Assembly: GCA_007026445.1 (NCBI GenBank)
Contig: VDMD01000002.1
Coordinates: forward strand, 1,116,001-1,180,000
Direction of reading: 5' to 3'
DNA: 64,000 nucleotides
Origin: Schizophyllum amplum
Taxonomy: Eukaryota > Basidiomycota > Agaricomycetes > Agaricales > Schizophyllaceae
A program made the translations under genes and the position numbers. Of the stretch, positions 36,120 to 47,145 are shown piece by piece; position 1 is the stretch's first letter, and each line of letters starts with the position of its first letter. The notes under the pieces were generated by a model that saw only the letters and a program-made list of their open reading frames with translations, searched no databases and was not told the origin of the DNA.

Positions 36120-39100
36120 ATGTCGCTTGTCCCAGCATTGACCACCCTCGTCCATTCTATTGTTCCTGCAGCGAGAACAGATAAACGACTGGAGGACGAA
36201 CTTGTGGCGCATAGCCAAGATATTCTGACCAGGTGCGTACCTCTGATGCATAGTTGTGCACTGTCTGAAGCGCGTCGACAGTCACCTTGGACACAGTCAT
36301 GACCCCGACATAGGTCATTTAGCAGATCTTGTCAAGCGGCAATGTACGCGCGACTTCATCGCAAGATGCATATCTAACCTCACCCAGTGCTGCAGACAAA
36401 CCCGAGCGGCTCCTCCGCTCTCAAATTCACAAATCTCCTGTCGCGCCTGCTTGATCAACCGGCTTTGTCGAGGAAGCACGCATCTATTCATTTTCTCCAA
36501 TCTCTAGGTGCAAGCACTAGTAAAGCCCCGCCTGCCCCTGTCGGGCTTCTTCCATCCCTTGCGGCCCCTCCTCCTGCGCGACCTACTGCTTCACCCAGTA
36601 CCGCTACCCCTACCCAGGCTCCGCCCTCGTCGCGGCTGAAAGGCAAGAGCAAGGCAGATCTTCTGAGAGAGTACAGGACCAGAAGAGGTATTCATACCAC
36701 TCCAATCTTCGTCGCAGGGTGCTGAACCTTTCGTGAGGCACACCATCCCTCCCCGAACACCTGCTTTTGCGGGATACCCTCTATCTTCTGCAGGGCATCT
36801 CCGGCAAGTACGTGAGCTTCTCTTCGCAAGACCCCAATCAGCTTGAGTTCCACGATGATATCGTACGTCCACGACCATCCTTAATCAGACAAAACGTGAA
36901 CACCTCATGTGTATGTAGCGCTTCTCCGTCAGCGCACCCACGAAGGCGCTTGTCCACCGTCTCGCAGAGATCGGCTACCTCTACACGCGCGTAGAGGACT
37001 ACGTCAAGCTCCGTGAGGGTGCCGGCAGTGTGGGGATGATCGAGCAGAGTCTATGTCACCACCTGCAAGCGCAACTGACTGAGTACTACCGCCTCATCGC
37101 CGTGCTGGAGTCCCAGATGGGGGTGGCGGTGGACGAGGCGCAACAACCGGACGATGCAAATGGCGTGCCCGATATAAGGAGAGAAGAGACCGGGTTGACG
37201 TTACGCCGCCTCGATGTGTGGATCAACGACTGGCGGCTGCGCATGCGTATGATGAGCGTCTGCGTGGAGGGTGCAAGAGGTGAGCAGTGCAGTTTGTCCC
37301 CGCGAGCACTCGACTGACATAGTGTGTTCGATCCAGACGTGAACGGGGGCGCACTCGTCAACCTCATTCACGGATACACTGACAACGGCGACCCGTTCGT
37401 GCGCAAATTTACGGACCAGCTGCTCGAGGAAGTGTCCAAGCCCTTCTTCTCGACGTTGCATCGATGGCTGTTCTCGGGCGAGCTCTACGACCCCTTCAAC
37501 GAGTTCTTCGTTGCGATGGATCCGGACATTCAATATCGGCATTTGCAAGGTGGCAACACTCCCTACGCTGATGACGGGCTAGGAGGCGAGGACGGCGCCC
37601 GCGATCTCAGCGACGCCGATGGAGGCCTCAGGCTCTGGGAGACAAAGTATCAATTTCGGGAAGACATGCTGCCTATGTTTGTTGGCGAGGCTTTTGGAAG
37701 GAAGGTGGGTGTGCTGAGCCACCTGCACTAATTTTTGCATAATGTAACCTCCAGATTTTCTCCACTGGCAGGAGCTTGAACTTCATCCGCTATAGCTGCC
37801 ATGACAGTGACTGGGTGGCGACAAGGCAGAAGATGAGCAACACAGGTGGCAGTGCGTAGCCTTCTTTTCTAGAATTTACAGATAGCTTCTAAACACTTGG
37901 TAGCTTTGAAATATAGCGATATACCCGGTCTTGAACGCTCTATCGACGCCGCTTATTCCATGGCCAGCCTCCGTTTGTTCGAAGTCTTCATTGAGAAATT
38001 CCGCCTATTGGATCACCTGCGCGCCCTCAAGCACTACATGCTTCTCGGGCATGGTGACTTCGCGGAACAGCTGCTGGAAACATTGGGGTAAGCCCCGCGG
38101 TACTCGAATCCTTCAAACGCTGACTTACCACCCACCTCTAAGTCCCAGTCTTTCCCGACCCGCCAACACCCTCTTCCGGCACAACCTGACCGCCACACTC
38201 GAGACAGCCATCCGCACCTCGAACGCGCAGAACGACCCGCCCGACGTCCTACGCCGCCTTGATGCGCGCATGCTCGAGTACTCTCACGGCGAACTCGGCT
38301 GGGATGTCTTCACGCTCGAGTACCGCGTTGACGCGCCCATCGACACCGTCCTCGACCCCGAGGAGTCGATGCTGAAGTACCTCAAGCTCTTCCGCCACCT
38401 CTGGCGTATGAAGCGCATCGAGCGCGCGCTTGGCGCCGGGTGGATGCGCATCGCCGGCGGCGTCACCCGCGTCTTCCTCCGCGTGCCCGAGCTCGAGCCC
38501 GTCTGGCACCAGATCCGGATATACATGGCGGAGATGATACATTTTATTCGCCAGATGCAGGCGTACTGCCAGCTGGAGGTGATTGAGTGCGAGTGGAAGA
38601 CATTGATGGAGTTTATGAATAGGCGGGAGGGGGACTTGGATGCGATGATCGCGGCGCACCGGTCGTATTTAGACCGGATGGTCAACAAAGTGCTGTTGCT
38701 CAGTCCAAAAACGGGCAAAGAGGAGCGCGTGCTGAGCGAGGTGCGGGAAGCCTTCTCAACCGTTCTCCAATTTCGTGACGCAACGGTACGGCTTCGAGCT
38801 TGCTTTGCTGCAATAGGCGCTCACGACGACTACAGGACAACTTCTACAACTACTGCCTCACGGAGAGTGCTCGCAGAGATCGCGAACTGGACGCGGATCG
38901 GGTATGCCCATGCATAATTCTTATGATGAGACCTCGTACTCACCGCCTTCGTATAGGGTGTCTTCTCCGGAACCAAGGTCCCTTTCCAGAACAACACATC
39001 CGAGGCATTGCCAGGCATTATAGCTCGCGTGCGAGAGTTTGGCTCGTCCTTCTCCGACCGCGCGCAAAATATTGTTTTACAACTGCAAGTCCACCCAGAT

Positions 39101-39190
39101 CTTGACTGTCGTTTCTTGGGCGTCAGGCTGTCGTTCTCAGATTACTATCGTTCCAGGAAAGAGCAACAACAGACGCAGCAAGGGAAGTAG
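36120..39190 (+). CDS. SPC98: Gamma-tubulin complex component 3 (Spc98/Alp6/GCP3)
   Basis: About ten exons from the ATG at 36120 (MSLVPALTTLVHSIVPAARTDKRLEDELVAHSQDILTR) to the stop at 39188-39190. An N-terminal part (LKFTNLLSRLLDQPALSRKHASIHFLQSLG) and a Pro/Ser-rich linker precede the GRIP1 domain (LLQGISGKYVSF, FSVSAPTKALVHRLAEIGYLYTRVEDYV, LTEYYRLIAVLESQM, TLRRLDVWINDWRLRMRMMSVCVEGAR, LVNLIHGYTDNGDPFVRKFTDQLLEEVSKPFFSTLHRWLFSGELYDPFNEFFV). GRIP2 follows (LDHLRALKHYMLLGHGDFAEQLLETLG, WDVFTLEYRVDAPIDTVLDPEESMLKYLKLFRHLWRMKRIERAL). It closes with RFLGVRLSFSDYYR, typical of GCP3. The protein is a core subunit of the gamma-tubulin small complex that nucleates microtubules at spindle pole bodies. 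The start is only 227 bases from the TRA1 start on the other strand. Confidence 0.93.
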
Positions 39191-39349
39191 CGGCCTGCCC
39201 TTGCGTTCCCTGTCTGTATCTGCTCTGTAAACTGTTAGAGGGCATGTAGACTCCGTTGGCACATATCCCGCTTGTATTACTACAACGCATATACCATGCT
39301 GGAAGATACTTTTCTATGCGTGGTGTACTACAACGATCAAATCAGTAGC

Positions 39350-41124
39350 TCAAAGCTCATCGTGCTTCCCCGAGTCGGTCGTGTTCTCGGTGGAAAGGGG
39401 CGCCTGCTTGTCGGCCTCGACCTCGACCTCCGGCGTAGGCGGCGGGAAGGTAAGGTCGTTCTTCGAGTTCTCCTCTACGAAAGCGACGAGGCTCTCCAAT
39501 GAGCGATCACCCTCGTAGTCGAGGAACTCCTTCTGGCCAGCGGGCTTGAACTTGAGCGTAGGGAAGCCAGCCACGCGGAACGGCGCGCTCGGCGGCAGGT
39601 CGTTCTGCTGGGCCTCCATCTTCGCACTGCGGTGGGGTAAGCATGAATAAGACTGGTGGGCAGCACGAGTGCGACTTACATGACGACGCGCTCCTTGATG
39701 GGCGCGAAGTGCTCGCCGAGCTGGTCCCAGGTGGGCTTCAGGCGCTTGCAGTGACCGCACCTGCGACGCATCAGAGCGAGCACAACAGTGAGTAACAACG
39801 TGCCACTCACCAGGTAGCGTAGAGCTCAAGGAACACATCCTTCGAGTCGTCGAAGACAACCTCATCGAACTGCTTGCCAACAAGGGTGAAGACAGGCTCA
39901 TCCTGCGACTCAGGGACCGGCTCGCTCTTCAATTCAGGCTTGAGCTCCTTCTTGAGATAACGCTCAACCCAGTCCTGGACGTTCGTCGACGTGACAAGTT
40001 CGCCTTGCGACATCGGGTACTTCAGTTGCTTCTTAATGTCCTGGATGACGAATGCCGGCCACTTGGCCTCGTGGAGGTTAAGCGCCTTGCCGTGGTCCGC
40101 GAACTTGATAGCGTCGATCCAGACGAAGTTCATTTTGTTCTTGAACTCAGTGGCGATAGGGCGGATTTTGTCAATCTGCTCCTGGAAGTCCTCCTGGGTG
40201 CGGTCTATGAAGAGGTACGCGAGCGGCTTCTCGCTGCTGGCGTAAAGACCGTAGTTCTCGCCGTTGACCTCGTCGATGACGGGGACGGAGAGTTCCTCGA
40301 TCCACTCCTCGAGCTCCTTCGCCTTCGCGCCCTTGGCAGGGAGGGGGTACTCCGTGCGGGGCTCATCGAAGCTCCGGTAGACGACGATCTGGGGCGGGGT
40401 GATACCGGCCGCCGCGGTCACGTCGGCGTCGGTGACGTGGCCAAAGAGGTACTCCTCGCGGTTCGCGTCCGCGACAGTCGCAAACTCCTTCATCACGGGC
40501 TCGTCCTTGCTGGTGTACGCAATGACGACGAGCTTGTCGGACTTGACAAACTCTTCGTGGTTGGCGCTGGTCACCTCGTTGACGGCAGGGAGGGACTGCC
40601 TGAGCTAAGGTTAGACTATTGTGGTGCCACGTAGCAGACGCGCTACGCACTTGATCATGTAGCTGACGATGCCGTCAGCCTTGCGGGGCCCGTTGTAGTC
40701 TGTCGGGGTGCCATTGCGGAAGACCTTGAGGGTCCTATGAAACTGTGAGTCGATGCCAAGAGGGGGGAGATGCGCGACATACGGGTAGCCCTGGACACCG
40801 TGGGACTGGCAAAGGTCGGCCTGGTCGACGCAGTCAACCTTCGCGAGCTTGATGCTCTTCTCCTTCAGCGTGGTGGCGGCCTCCTCGTAGTGGGGGGCGA
40901 GCGCCTTGCAGTGACCACACCTGCCCAAAGGTCAGACAAGAACATGACTAAGGACTTTGAACGCACCAAGGCGCGAAGAACTCGACAAGCATCAAGTCCT
41001 CCTTCTTGACCGACTTGTCAAAGCTGTCCGCGGTGAGGCTGAGGACATCAGAGTCTGCCTCTGCCGCAATAACGAACGAAGAGATGGCGAGCAAGGACGC
41101 CGGAAGGAGCGACGAGAGGCGCAT
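39350..41124 (-). CDS. PDI1: Protein disulfide isomerase, ER-retained
   Basis: Five or so exons from the ATG at 41124 (good context, CCGCCACCATGC) to the stop at 39350. A signal peptide ([20 protein letters not shown]) leads into thioredoxin domain a with [18 protein letters not shown] and a cis-proline [11 protein letters not shown]. The b and b' domains follow ([24 protein letters not shown]). Domain a' has [25 protein letters not shown] and [25 protein letters not shown]. Both active sites are CGHC. The protein ends in an acidic tail and HDEL, the classical ER retrieval signal. It forms and reshuffles disulfides in secretory proteins, fitting the several secreted or vacuolar enzymes encoded in this window. 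Just upstream are sites that match unfolded-protein-response elements. Confidence 0.95.
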
Positions 41125-41181
41125 GGTGGCGGTTGGTGAAGAGTTGCGCGAACCCGTTTGAAGCTATTTATCTGAATCATT

Positions 41182-41199
41182 TGACGTGGCTCATACGTG
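41182..41199 (-). promoter_or_regulatory. Candidate unfolded-protein-response elements upstream of PDI
   Basis: Read in the direction of the PDI gene, CACGTA (41199-41194) and CCACGTCA (41189-41182) lie 58-75 bases before the start codon, with a TATA-like ATAAATA (about 41163-41170) closer in. TACGTG and TGACGTGG, their complements, match known yeast UPRE-2 and mammalian UPRE words bound by Hac1/XBP1-type bZIP factors. Function here is inferred from sequence match and position. Confidence 0.45.
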
Positions 41200-41421
41200 T
41201 CACTGGCAACTAATACTCGGCCGCTGCATATCCTCTCCGAAGTTCGTCCCCGTTTCATGTCCCGCGGTCCAGACGCATTCAAGCTCAGCCAGCATGTCCA
41301 TTATCTGTAACCTACATATTGTAATCAAAGACGAGCATTGCGCCGCATGATGTTGCGGCGCGCCCGCCGACAACGCCCGCCATCCACCGCTGGCCTGTAA
41401 GTAACGACGAACCGCCTCGCT

Positions 41422-42628
41422 CTATAGACTGTCCAGATCAAAATCGCTGCCCTGCTCACGTCCGCTACTGTATTTCTTCACGCTCGGCGTAAACTCACGC
41501 GGAGGAGGAAAGTCGCTTACAGGGAACTTGTGTGGTCCGGCGTTGGCGGGAGGATCGGGTACTGTGCACCATCGTCAATACAGTCGTGGACAGCAAGAAT
41601 GAACACACTCACTTTTGCGCCTCGGAGGAGGTGGTCGTGATGAGACGCCATTGACACCATTGGCCGACGGGGTCGCTCCCGACGATACAGTACGCGCTCT
41701 GACAGGGGGTGGCGCCAGTCCCGAGGATGGACGGGGCGGTGGCGGCGGTGAAGGAGCAACGGTGGACGGCGAGGCTTCTGATAGCGCTCGCACACGGGCC
41801 GGCGGCTCTGGCGCAAGGTTAGCAGCAGGAGGCGGTTTGCGCGACGGCGGGGGCGGCACAGCACGAGCCGGAGAGCCAGCCGAGCTCGACGGTCGCGGAG
41901 GGGGAGGCGGTGCAGCGCGTCCGGGAACAGCGGGAGGAGCCCTTCCAGGAAGATTAGGCGCCCCACGCGAGGGTATGGCAGGCGGAGGACGCGCTGCGGG
42001 AGATGCAGACCTCGCAGGCGATGCCGTGCGGTTCGGCAGTGCTGGAGCAGAGCGCGCCGGGGGAGCAGGCGGTGTGGGAGGTGCAGCAGGGGAAGAAGTG
42101 CGAACTACTGGGGGCGGGGCGCGCTTGGGCGGCGCAGGAGCCGCCGGAGGCGCAGGGGCAGACCGCGAGGGAAGAGACGGCGCGGGCCGACTCGGGGGCG
42201 CGGCTGGCGGTCTGGGAGAGGGAACGGCGCGAGCCGGAGGGGCTGGAGCGGAGAGCGCAGCTGGCGAGGGTCCACGATTGGGTATCGAGGGCGGCTTGCC
42301 CAGCGTAGGCGGTTTACCTGAAGCGCGCGCCGTGAGTACGCGCTGGACGAACAATGTGCTTCAAGGCAGACTGACCCAGATTGGACGAACCGGCTGGCTT
42401 CAGCTTGGGCATCCCACCCGCGAACAAGCCGCCCAGCTGCGGTGCTCCTCCGCCCATCCCTCCGCCTCCTCCGCCGCCACCACCCATCGATGGTGCAGCC
42501 ATCCCGCCGCCTCCCCCGCCGCCGCCTCCTTTCGGAGTGTCGATGATGGGTTTACTTCTGTCATTGGTCTGCGCCTTCTTCAAGTTCTTGCCTGCTTGGA
42601 TCTGCTGTAATAGCGCTGACGACGCCAT
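41422..42628 (-). CDS. VRP1: Verprolin/WIP-type actin-binding proline-rich protein
   Basis: Starts at 42628 with a WH2 actin-monomer-binding motif: SALLQQIQAGKNLKKAQTNDRSKP (LLxxIxxGxxLKK). Two polyglycine blocks and a second WH2-like stretch (LKHIVRP) follow, then about 250 residues of polyproline sequence (repeats like PPPPPRPSSS, PSRKPPPAAN). The last exon reads VPDPPANAGPHKFPVSDFPPPREFTPSVKKYSSG, a WASP-binding type tail, with the stop at 41422. Verprolin/WIP proteins couple WASP and Arp2/3 to cortical actin in endocytosis and polar growth. The join between the first two coding blocks (about 42350-42310) needs a very short intron (22-31 bases) or a missed border; the frame shift there is real in this sequence. 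The last intron ends at 41571. A long frame on the opposite strand is only a GC-rich shadow. Confidence 0.85.
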
Positions 42629-42957
42629 AGTTCTGAACAAGAGATGAGGCGATGCGCGCAGCCAAGACCAAGCGACAGTCAGTTGGAGGTCACGCCACGT
42701 CACGCACAAGCAAACACACTGGCCCTGGGTTACAAACAAAGCAGCAGAGACTGGCCAGGACGGTCCCTTTGCTATTGCTATGTAGGCCCATGCAAGGACA
42801 AGGAGCGTGCCCAATAATTGTACTACGTGTACAACAAAAATAAACCTAACATATTAGTGAATGTGCTATACACTGGCTGGCCTCTAGCCTGGTAGTCCGT
42901 AGTCGAACGTCAATTCGTATACCATGCAATACAGCTTCATCCCGCAGGACGTCCGCG
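42629..42957. other. Intergenic between verprolin and the multi-pass protein
   Basis: About 330 bases hold the verprolin promoter and the 3' flank of the minus-strand membrane protein. No gene, repeat or RNA signature was noticed. Confidence 0.5.
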
Positions 42958-45900
42958 TCATGAGTGCCGTGTCAGTCTCCCAGCCATAGATCCTGTAGAC
43001 CGCGAAGATTGCGTGTACTGCGTGTACTGCGTCGAAAAGGTGGTCCCTGACCACCTATCGCTGGTGCCACCCGTCGTCCGCAGCGTCGGCCACCTTAGCG
43101 GCTTACCGCTCCTCGATCGTTCGCGCGACATGAGACCAGTCCCATGGTCCAAGCTTCTCGAGGCTCGCCTGCTCCCGTGCTCCTCCCACGACGCCAGTGT
43201 CGGTTTCGGTGTCGTGCTCTTCGTCAGATCGCGCGCGGTGTCGATGCGGATAATGTCAGAGCCGTAAACGGCGGACAAGGGTGACCCTGTTCCCTCGGAC
43301 TCAATGTCCTCGTCTGTCGGGGAGACTACGGACACGTTGGCAGGATATGTCGAGTTCGACGCTGTCCCTGGCGATGCGAGCGCTGCTGGTTTTCGTGCGG
43401 ATGAAGTGGAGGCCACGTTCTCGCGCGAATCATCCCAGAAGCTCTCCAACGGGCCCGTCATTGAGGCAGATTTCGTATGTGTATCTTCCGTGGTCCTCCG
43501 GATCTGTATTGGACCAGGATATGCGAACGGATGTCGAACCGTGGGTTGAACAGGGGGACTTGCAAACTGTATTTCCTCGTGACGGAACGTGGCGCTATTG
43601 CGGAGGGCATCGCGGCGAAGGTCATCGCTGCTAATAGATGGGAAGGGGACGGAGGCCGAGACGACGACGATGTTGGTCTTCTGGGCGGCGGAGAGCACGG
43701 CGTTCTCGACGCTGCGCAGTATCGACGAGTCCGTACTGCTGTGTGGCGAAACGAACGAGCTCTGCAGATGCGGGGATACAACCTCCGGGTGGTATGGGAT
43801 GTCCGGGGCGTTTTCCTCTGAGCTGGAGAAATTCCGTTTTGAGCGTAGGTCACGAATGAACTTCAGAGGGTCGCCTTTCTGTGCTGGCGGAGGTTGGGGA
43901 AACATTGTGATGGAGAAGGGTTGCGACTGTCCAGAACTGGGGGTGCTTCTTCCAAAACTGTGCTGGCCTCCGTACGCGTGGGGCACGGTGAGGCTGGGCC
44001 GGTTCTCGAAGACGAGTTGGGGTAGTATTGACGGCATAGAATTTGCGATCGGCGTAGGGGGTAACTCTCGGGATTGAGGAGTATCACGCCCGCTCTGACT
44101 AGGCTTGATATGAGTCCAGTGGAAAGCGGCTGAGGATACCTTCAGATAGTGCGCACGGCAAGATAGCATGTCACATACCTTGTACTAGCACAGCACCGAT
44201 GCTGAAGGGAACAGTGTCACCCAGTATACTTGTAGGGACTGCGTTCGGAACGAGAATGAGAAGCTCAAGCAGTAGGAGGGAAGACGCCCTGAGTGTCGTG
44301 TAGCAAGGACTGGCACCGGAGGCATCGCGTTGACGAGCCGCCAAGCGGTAGTAGCGGCATACAAAGTAAACATCCAGGAGGATATATATCACAGAGCACG
44401 CTGATGAGGCGGGAGCGAAGCTGCGAAATTTAAGCAAAAACAACTGCGATAGAAATGACGGATACTGACTGTTGGCTGGAACAGACGGAGACCTCTTGTG
44501 TGGACAGTGGAGTGAGCAGTCCCGGAGCGACAGCTTCCGTCGTTATGAAGAAACCTGAGCAGTGAGGCGTGAGCAGCATGACACCGCGCAAATCAGCCGC
44601 GACTGACCAAGCCCGACCACCATGAGGCTCAATAGAGCGCCCAGTTCCCATCGGGCGATGCCAGAGGACCTACGCAGGTCCAGAAGTAACGTCGCATGGC
44701 TGAGTAGACGAGCGCCTTGCAAAGCAATAGCAAACAACGCTATGAGAAATGCTGAGGTGCTTTAGTATTTCTCATTGCAGAACACTTCGTCTATAACATA
44801 CCGCAAGCAGCCGACTGACTACGCCCGAAGGTCATCAACGACGCTGTCTGTATTAAGCTTCCAATGAGGAAGCAGGGGTATATCGCGAAAGTCGTCGCGT
44901 CCGAGCTGACGAGTCTGCAGGGGCCGTCGTATGAGGGAGTGTTGTGCTTTTCGTCAAATGACAAGTCTTGCTCATGGTCCGAGCGCATCCGTCGCCACCG
45001 TATACGCCGTCCGATCCAGGATGTGAGTGTTTCAAGCATGTAATGTGCACTCTGCAGAAACACCCAACCCAAGAAGAAAGCTGCAGCGGGGCGGCTAAAC
45101 AATCACGTCCAGAATCAGTCGCGTAGCTCGCCGCTCGAACAAGACCACGCACGTATTTGGGTGATCGAAGGGGGACTGGCTTGATGCCACATCTGCGTAG
45201 ATAACTGGGTCCATATTGTCCGAAAGAAGGAGAATGAGAAGGCCAGCTCCTCGGCCGCGTAGCAGGGGGAACGAAGGGATATGTGCGCTGCAAGGGACAG
45301 TGAAGAGGAAGGAAGACCGATTCTGCAGGACGTTGACTAGACCGTCATCGACATCGTGAGCGTGAGGGCAAAATGTGGACCAGCCTCCCGTCGACTGACG
45401 ACCGCTGCAGACAACCGAAGCTCACCATGCAGCACATTTGATGTGGACGAGGCACTGGGGCTGATTGATCGCCGATCGAGGTCAGCTCGTTGGCATGGCA
45501 ACATAGCACACTGCAGCGTGATGAGGACACCCATGTCGCATGCACAGGGGTTACAAGGACTTACCCTGGACTTACCTACAAGGAACACAAGGCAACAGAT
45601 CGACCGCAGATCGAGGGATATCTCATGGTGTTGGCCTCTCTCTGAGATAAGTATCCTAAACTGCTCGCTGATACATACCATACCACACAGGAGCGGCGAT
45701 AGAGATAATCTTGATGGAAGCAAGGCGCACGGCAGGTCGTTGTGGACAAAGAATCTGATTGACAAGCAAAGTAGCTACAGACGTGGGTAGTATGTGGGCA
45801 ACGGCGAGAAAGAACAGAGCAGGGACGGAGAAAGAAGCGAAGAGGGGTAAATGGAGGGAAAAAGATAAGGAATGTAAGCGCCATGGTTTGACCAAACCGT

Positions 45901-46019
45901 CAGAGCCGCATAGCGGCACATTCCTCGAGAGGAAAGGTATACGGCAGGTACAGGAATATGGCGCCGCACAGGTATCCCTGCCACAGCTCAACACCGAAGT
46001 GGAATCGCGACAACGACAT
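42958..46019 (-). CDS. Multi-pass membrane protein with long cytosolic tail, unknown function
   Basis: The likely start is 46019 (MSLSRFHFGVELWQGYLCGAIFLYLP). Many short exons follow with clear hydrophobic helices: FFLAVAHILPTSVATLLVN, RPAAAFFLGWVFLQSAHYMLETL, ATTFAIYPCFLIGSLIQTASLMTFG, FLIALFAIALQGARLLSHATLLL, SSACSVIYILLDVYFVCRYYR and ASSLLLLELLILVPNAVP. The last exon (44169-42958) is long and soluble: Ser/Pro-rich, with PLKFIRDLRSKRNFSSSEENAPDIPYHPEV and an arginine/serine-rich C-terminus ending GSMAGRLTRHS. The arrangement of six or seven helices plus a long tail is seen in fungal receptors and in many basidiomycete membrane proteins, but I cannot name a family. Exon borders between 44430 and 45960 are only partly resolved. 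Confidence 0.6.
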
Positions 46020-46260
46020 CTATCGAGACGCGTCAGTGACCAACGTCGCGCGGAATGAAGATGAAAACGCACCTGTGCTTGCTCTGGTGAGCATCCCGAG
46101 GGACGCCTCGCTCCTCCAGTCTGAATTATAACGCCATGGTCGTGCGACAAGAACGCGCTTCGTGGACTGGGAGGACACTCAAGAAGAAAATAAAATTTCG
46201 CGCACGCCTTTATATGGCGACAGTTTCGGCAATCACCGAAACACACAGGGGGGTCACGTC

Positions 46261-46266
46261 ACGCGT
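46261..46266. promoter_or_regulatory. MCB-like ACGCGT site in a divergent promoter
   Basis: ACGCGT lies 66-71 bases before the start of the coiled-coil gene and 242 bases from the divergent membrane-protein start. The word is the MluI cell-cycle box bound by MBF in ascomycete yeasts for G1/S genes. A single six-base match is weak evidence. Confidence 0.25.
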
Positions 46267-46331
46267 GTGGCGGTTGAACTTCAACAGCCATCTCTTCCCA
46301 CAACCATAACGCGACAATTCCTTGTAGCATC

Positions 46332-47093
46332 ATGTCACGTCTTTCTCGTGCGAATATACGGGCGCGGGACTCTATTTTCGCTGGCAGTCAAGATAATCAT
46401 CGCGTCGACGTCGTTTCTAGATGCCCTCCTTCCATCACCGAGTGCATCGCAAACCTCGAAGACAGCTGCGAGGAGGTACGCATCCATGGCATCTGCCAGC
46501 TAGATCGACGTTCTCAAGTGGGACGCTGACCAACTCAAGGTTAATGCCGCGCAAGAAATGATCAGGCAGAGTACTGAAGACTTCCCTCGAATACAGAGGG
46601 TCCTGAGCAGCACGCGTGTACGTCTTCTCGCAGATACACCCTAGCCTAATTACAACGTCTATTCAGGTGTTCCATCTCATTGATGAAGCGACTGTGAAGC
46701 GATATAAGAAGGACGTTGCCGACGAGCTCGAGCCAGCTCTCAACGAGCTTCTAGAACGGGCAGAACGCTCACTAAGCGATTTGTTGCGGTCAGCCAGCGG
46801 CTTGCAAGCGAAGGTACGCTTTTTCATCTCGTGCGTTGGCGTTCGGCTCTCATCGAATGTACCAGGTCGACGAGGCACAGACGAAGCCTCCTGCAGGAGC
46901 TTCAGCTTCACAGAAATTGCAGGCCCGGCGACTGCAGGTACTGAAGAAACAAAGGGAACGCCTAGAACAAGAGCTTCACGTACTAGAAACGGAAGTTCAA
47001 CGCCTGGTTGGTCTATCCACACTTCTCTATACTGTGACCCTTAGTGAACACGCTCAACAGGAAGCGCGGACTGTCCGCAAGCGTCTGCCGTGA
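46332..47093 (+). CDS. Small coiled-coil protein, possibly a kinetochore-type subunit
   Basis: Four exons (46332-46475, 46504-46617, 46667-46813, 46866-47093) give 210 residues. The short first intron (28 bases) is the weakest join. The protein is almost entirely helical. It contains PPSITECIANLEDSCEE, QEMIRQSTEDFPRIQRVLSSTRVFHLIDEATVKRYKKDVADELEPALNELLERAERSLSDLLRSASG, then a C-terminal heptad region, RRLQVLKKQRERLEQELHVLETEVQRL. Size and layout recall small subunits of kinetochore or spindle-pole complexes (Nnf1-like), but I cannot assign a family. The MCB-like site upstream would fit a cell-cycle gene. The last segment (VGLSTLLYTVTLSEHAQQEARTVRKRLP) may partly be an unrecognised intron. 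Confidence 0.55.
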
Positions 47094-47145
47094 GCATTTA
47101 GATCGTCAGATTATCACAGCTACATCTGTACCATCACATTTATAT

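Noticed and set aside
41615..42610. A 331-codon open frame on the plus strand over verprolin
   Set aside because: It is glycine/alanine/arginine filler antisense to the proline-rich tract; the minus strand has the WH2 motif and a consistent start.
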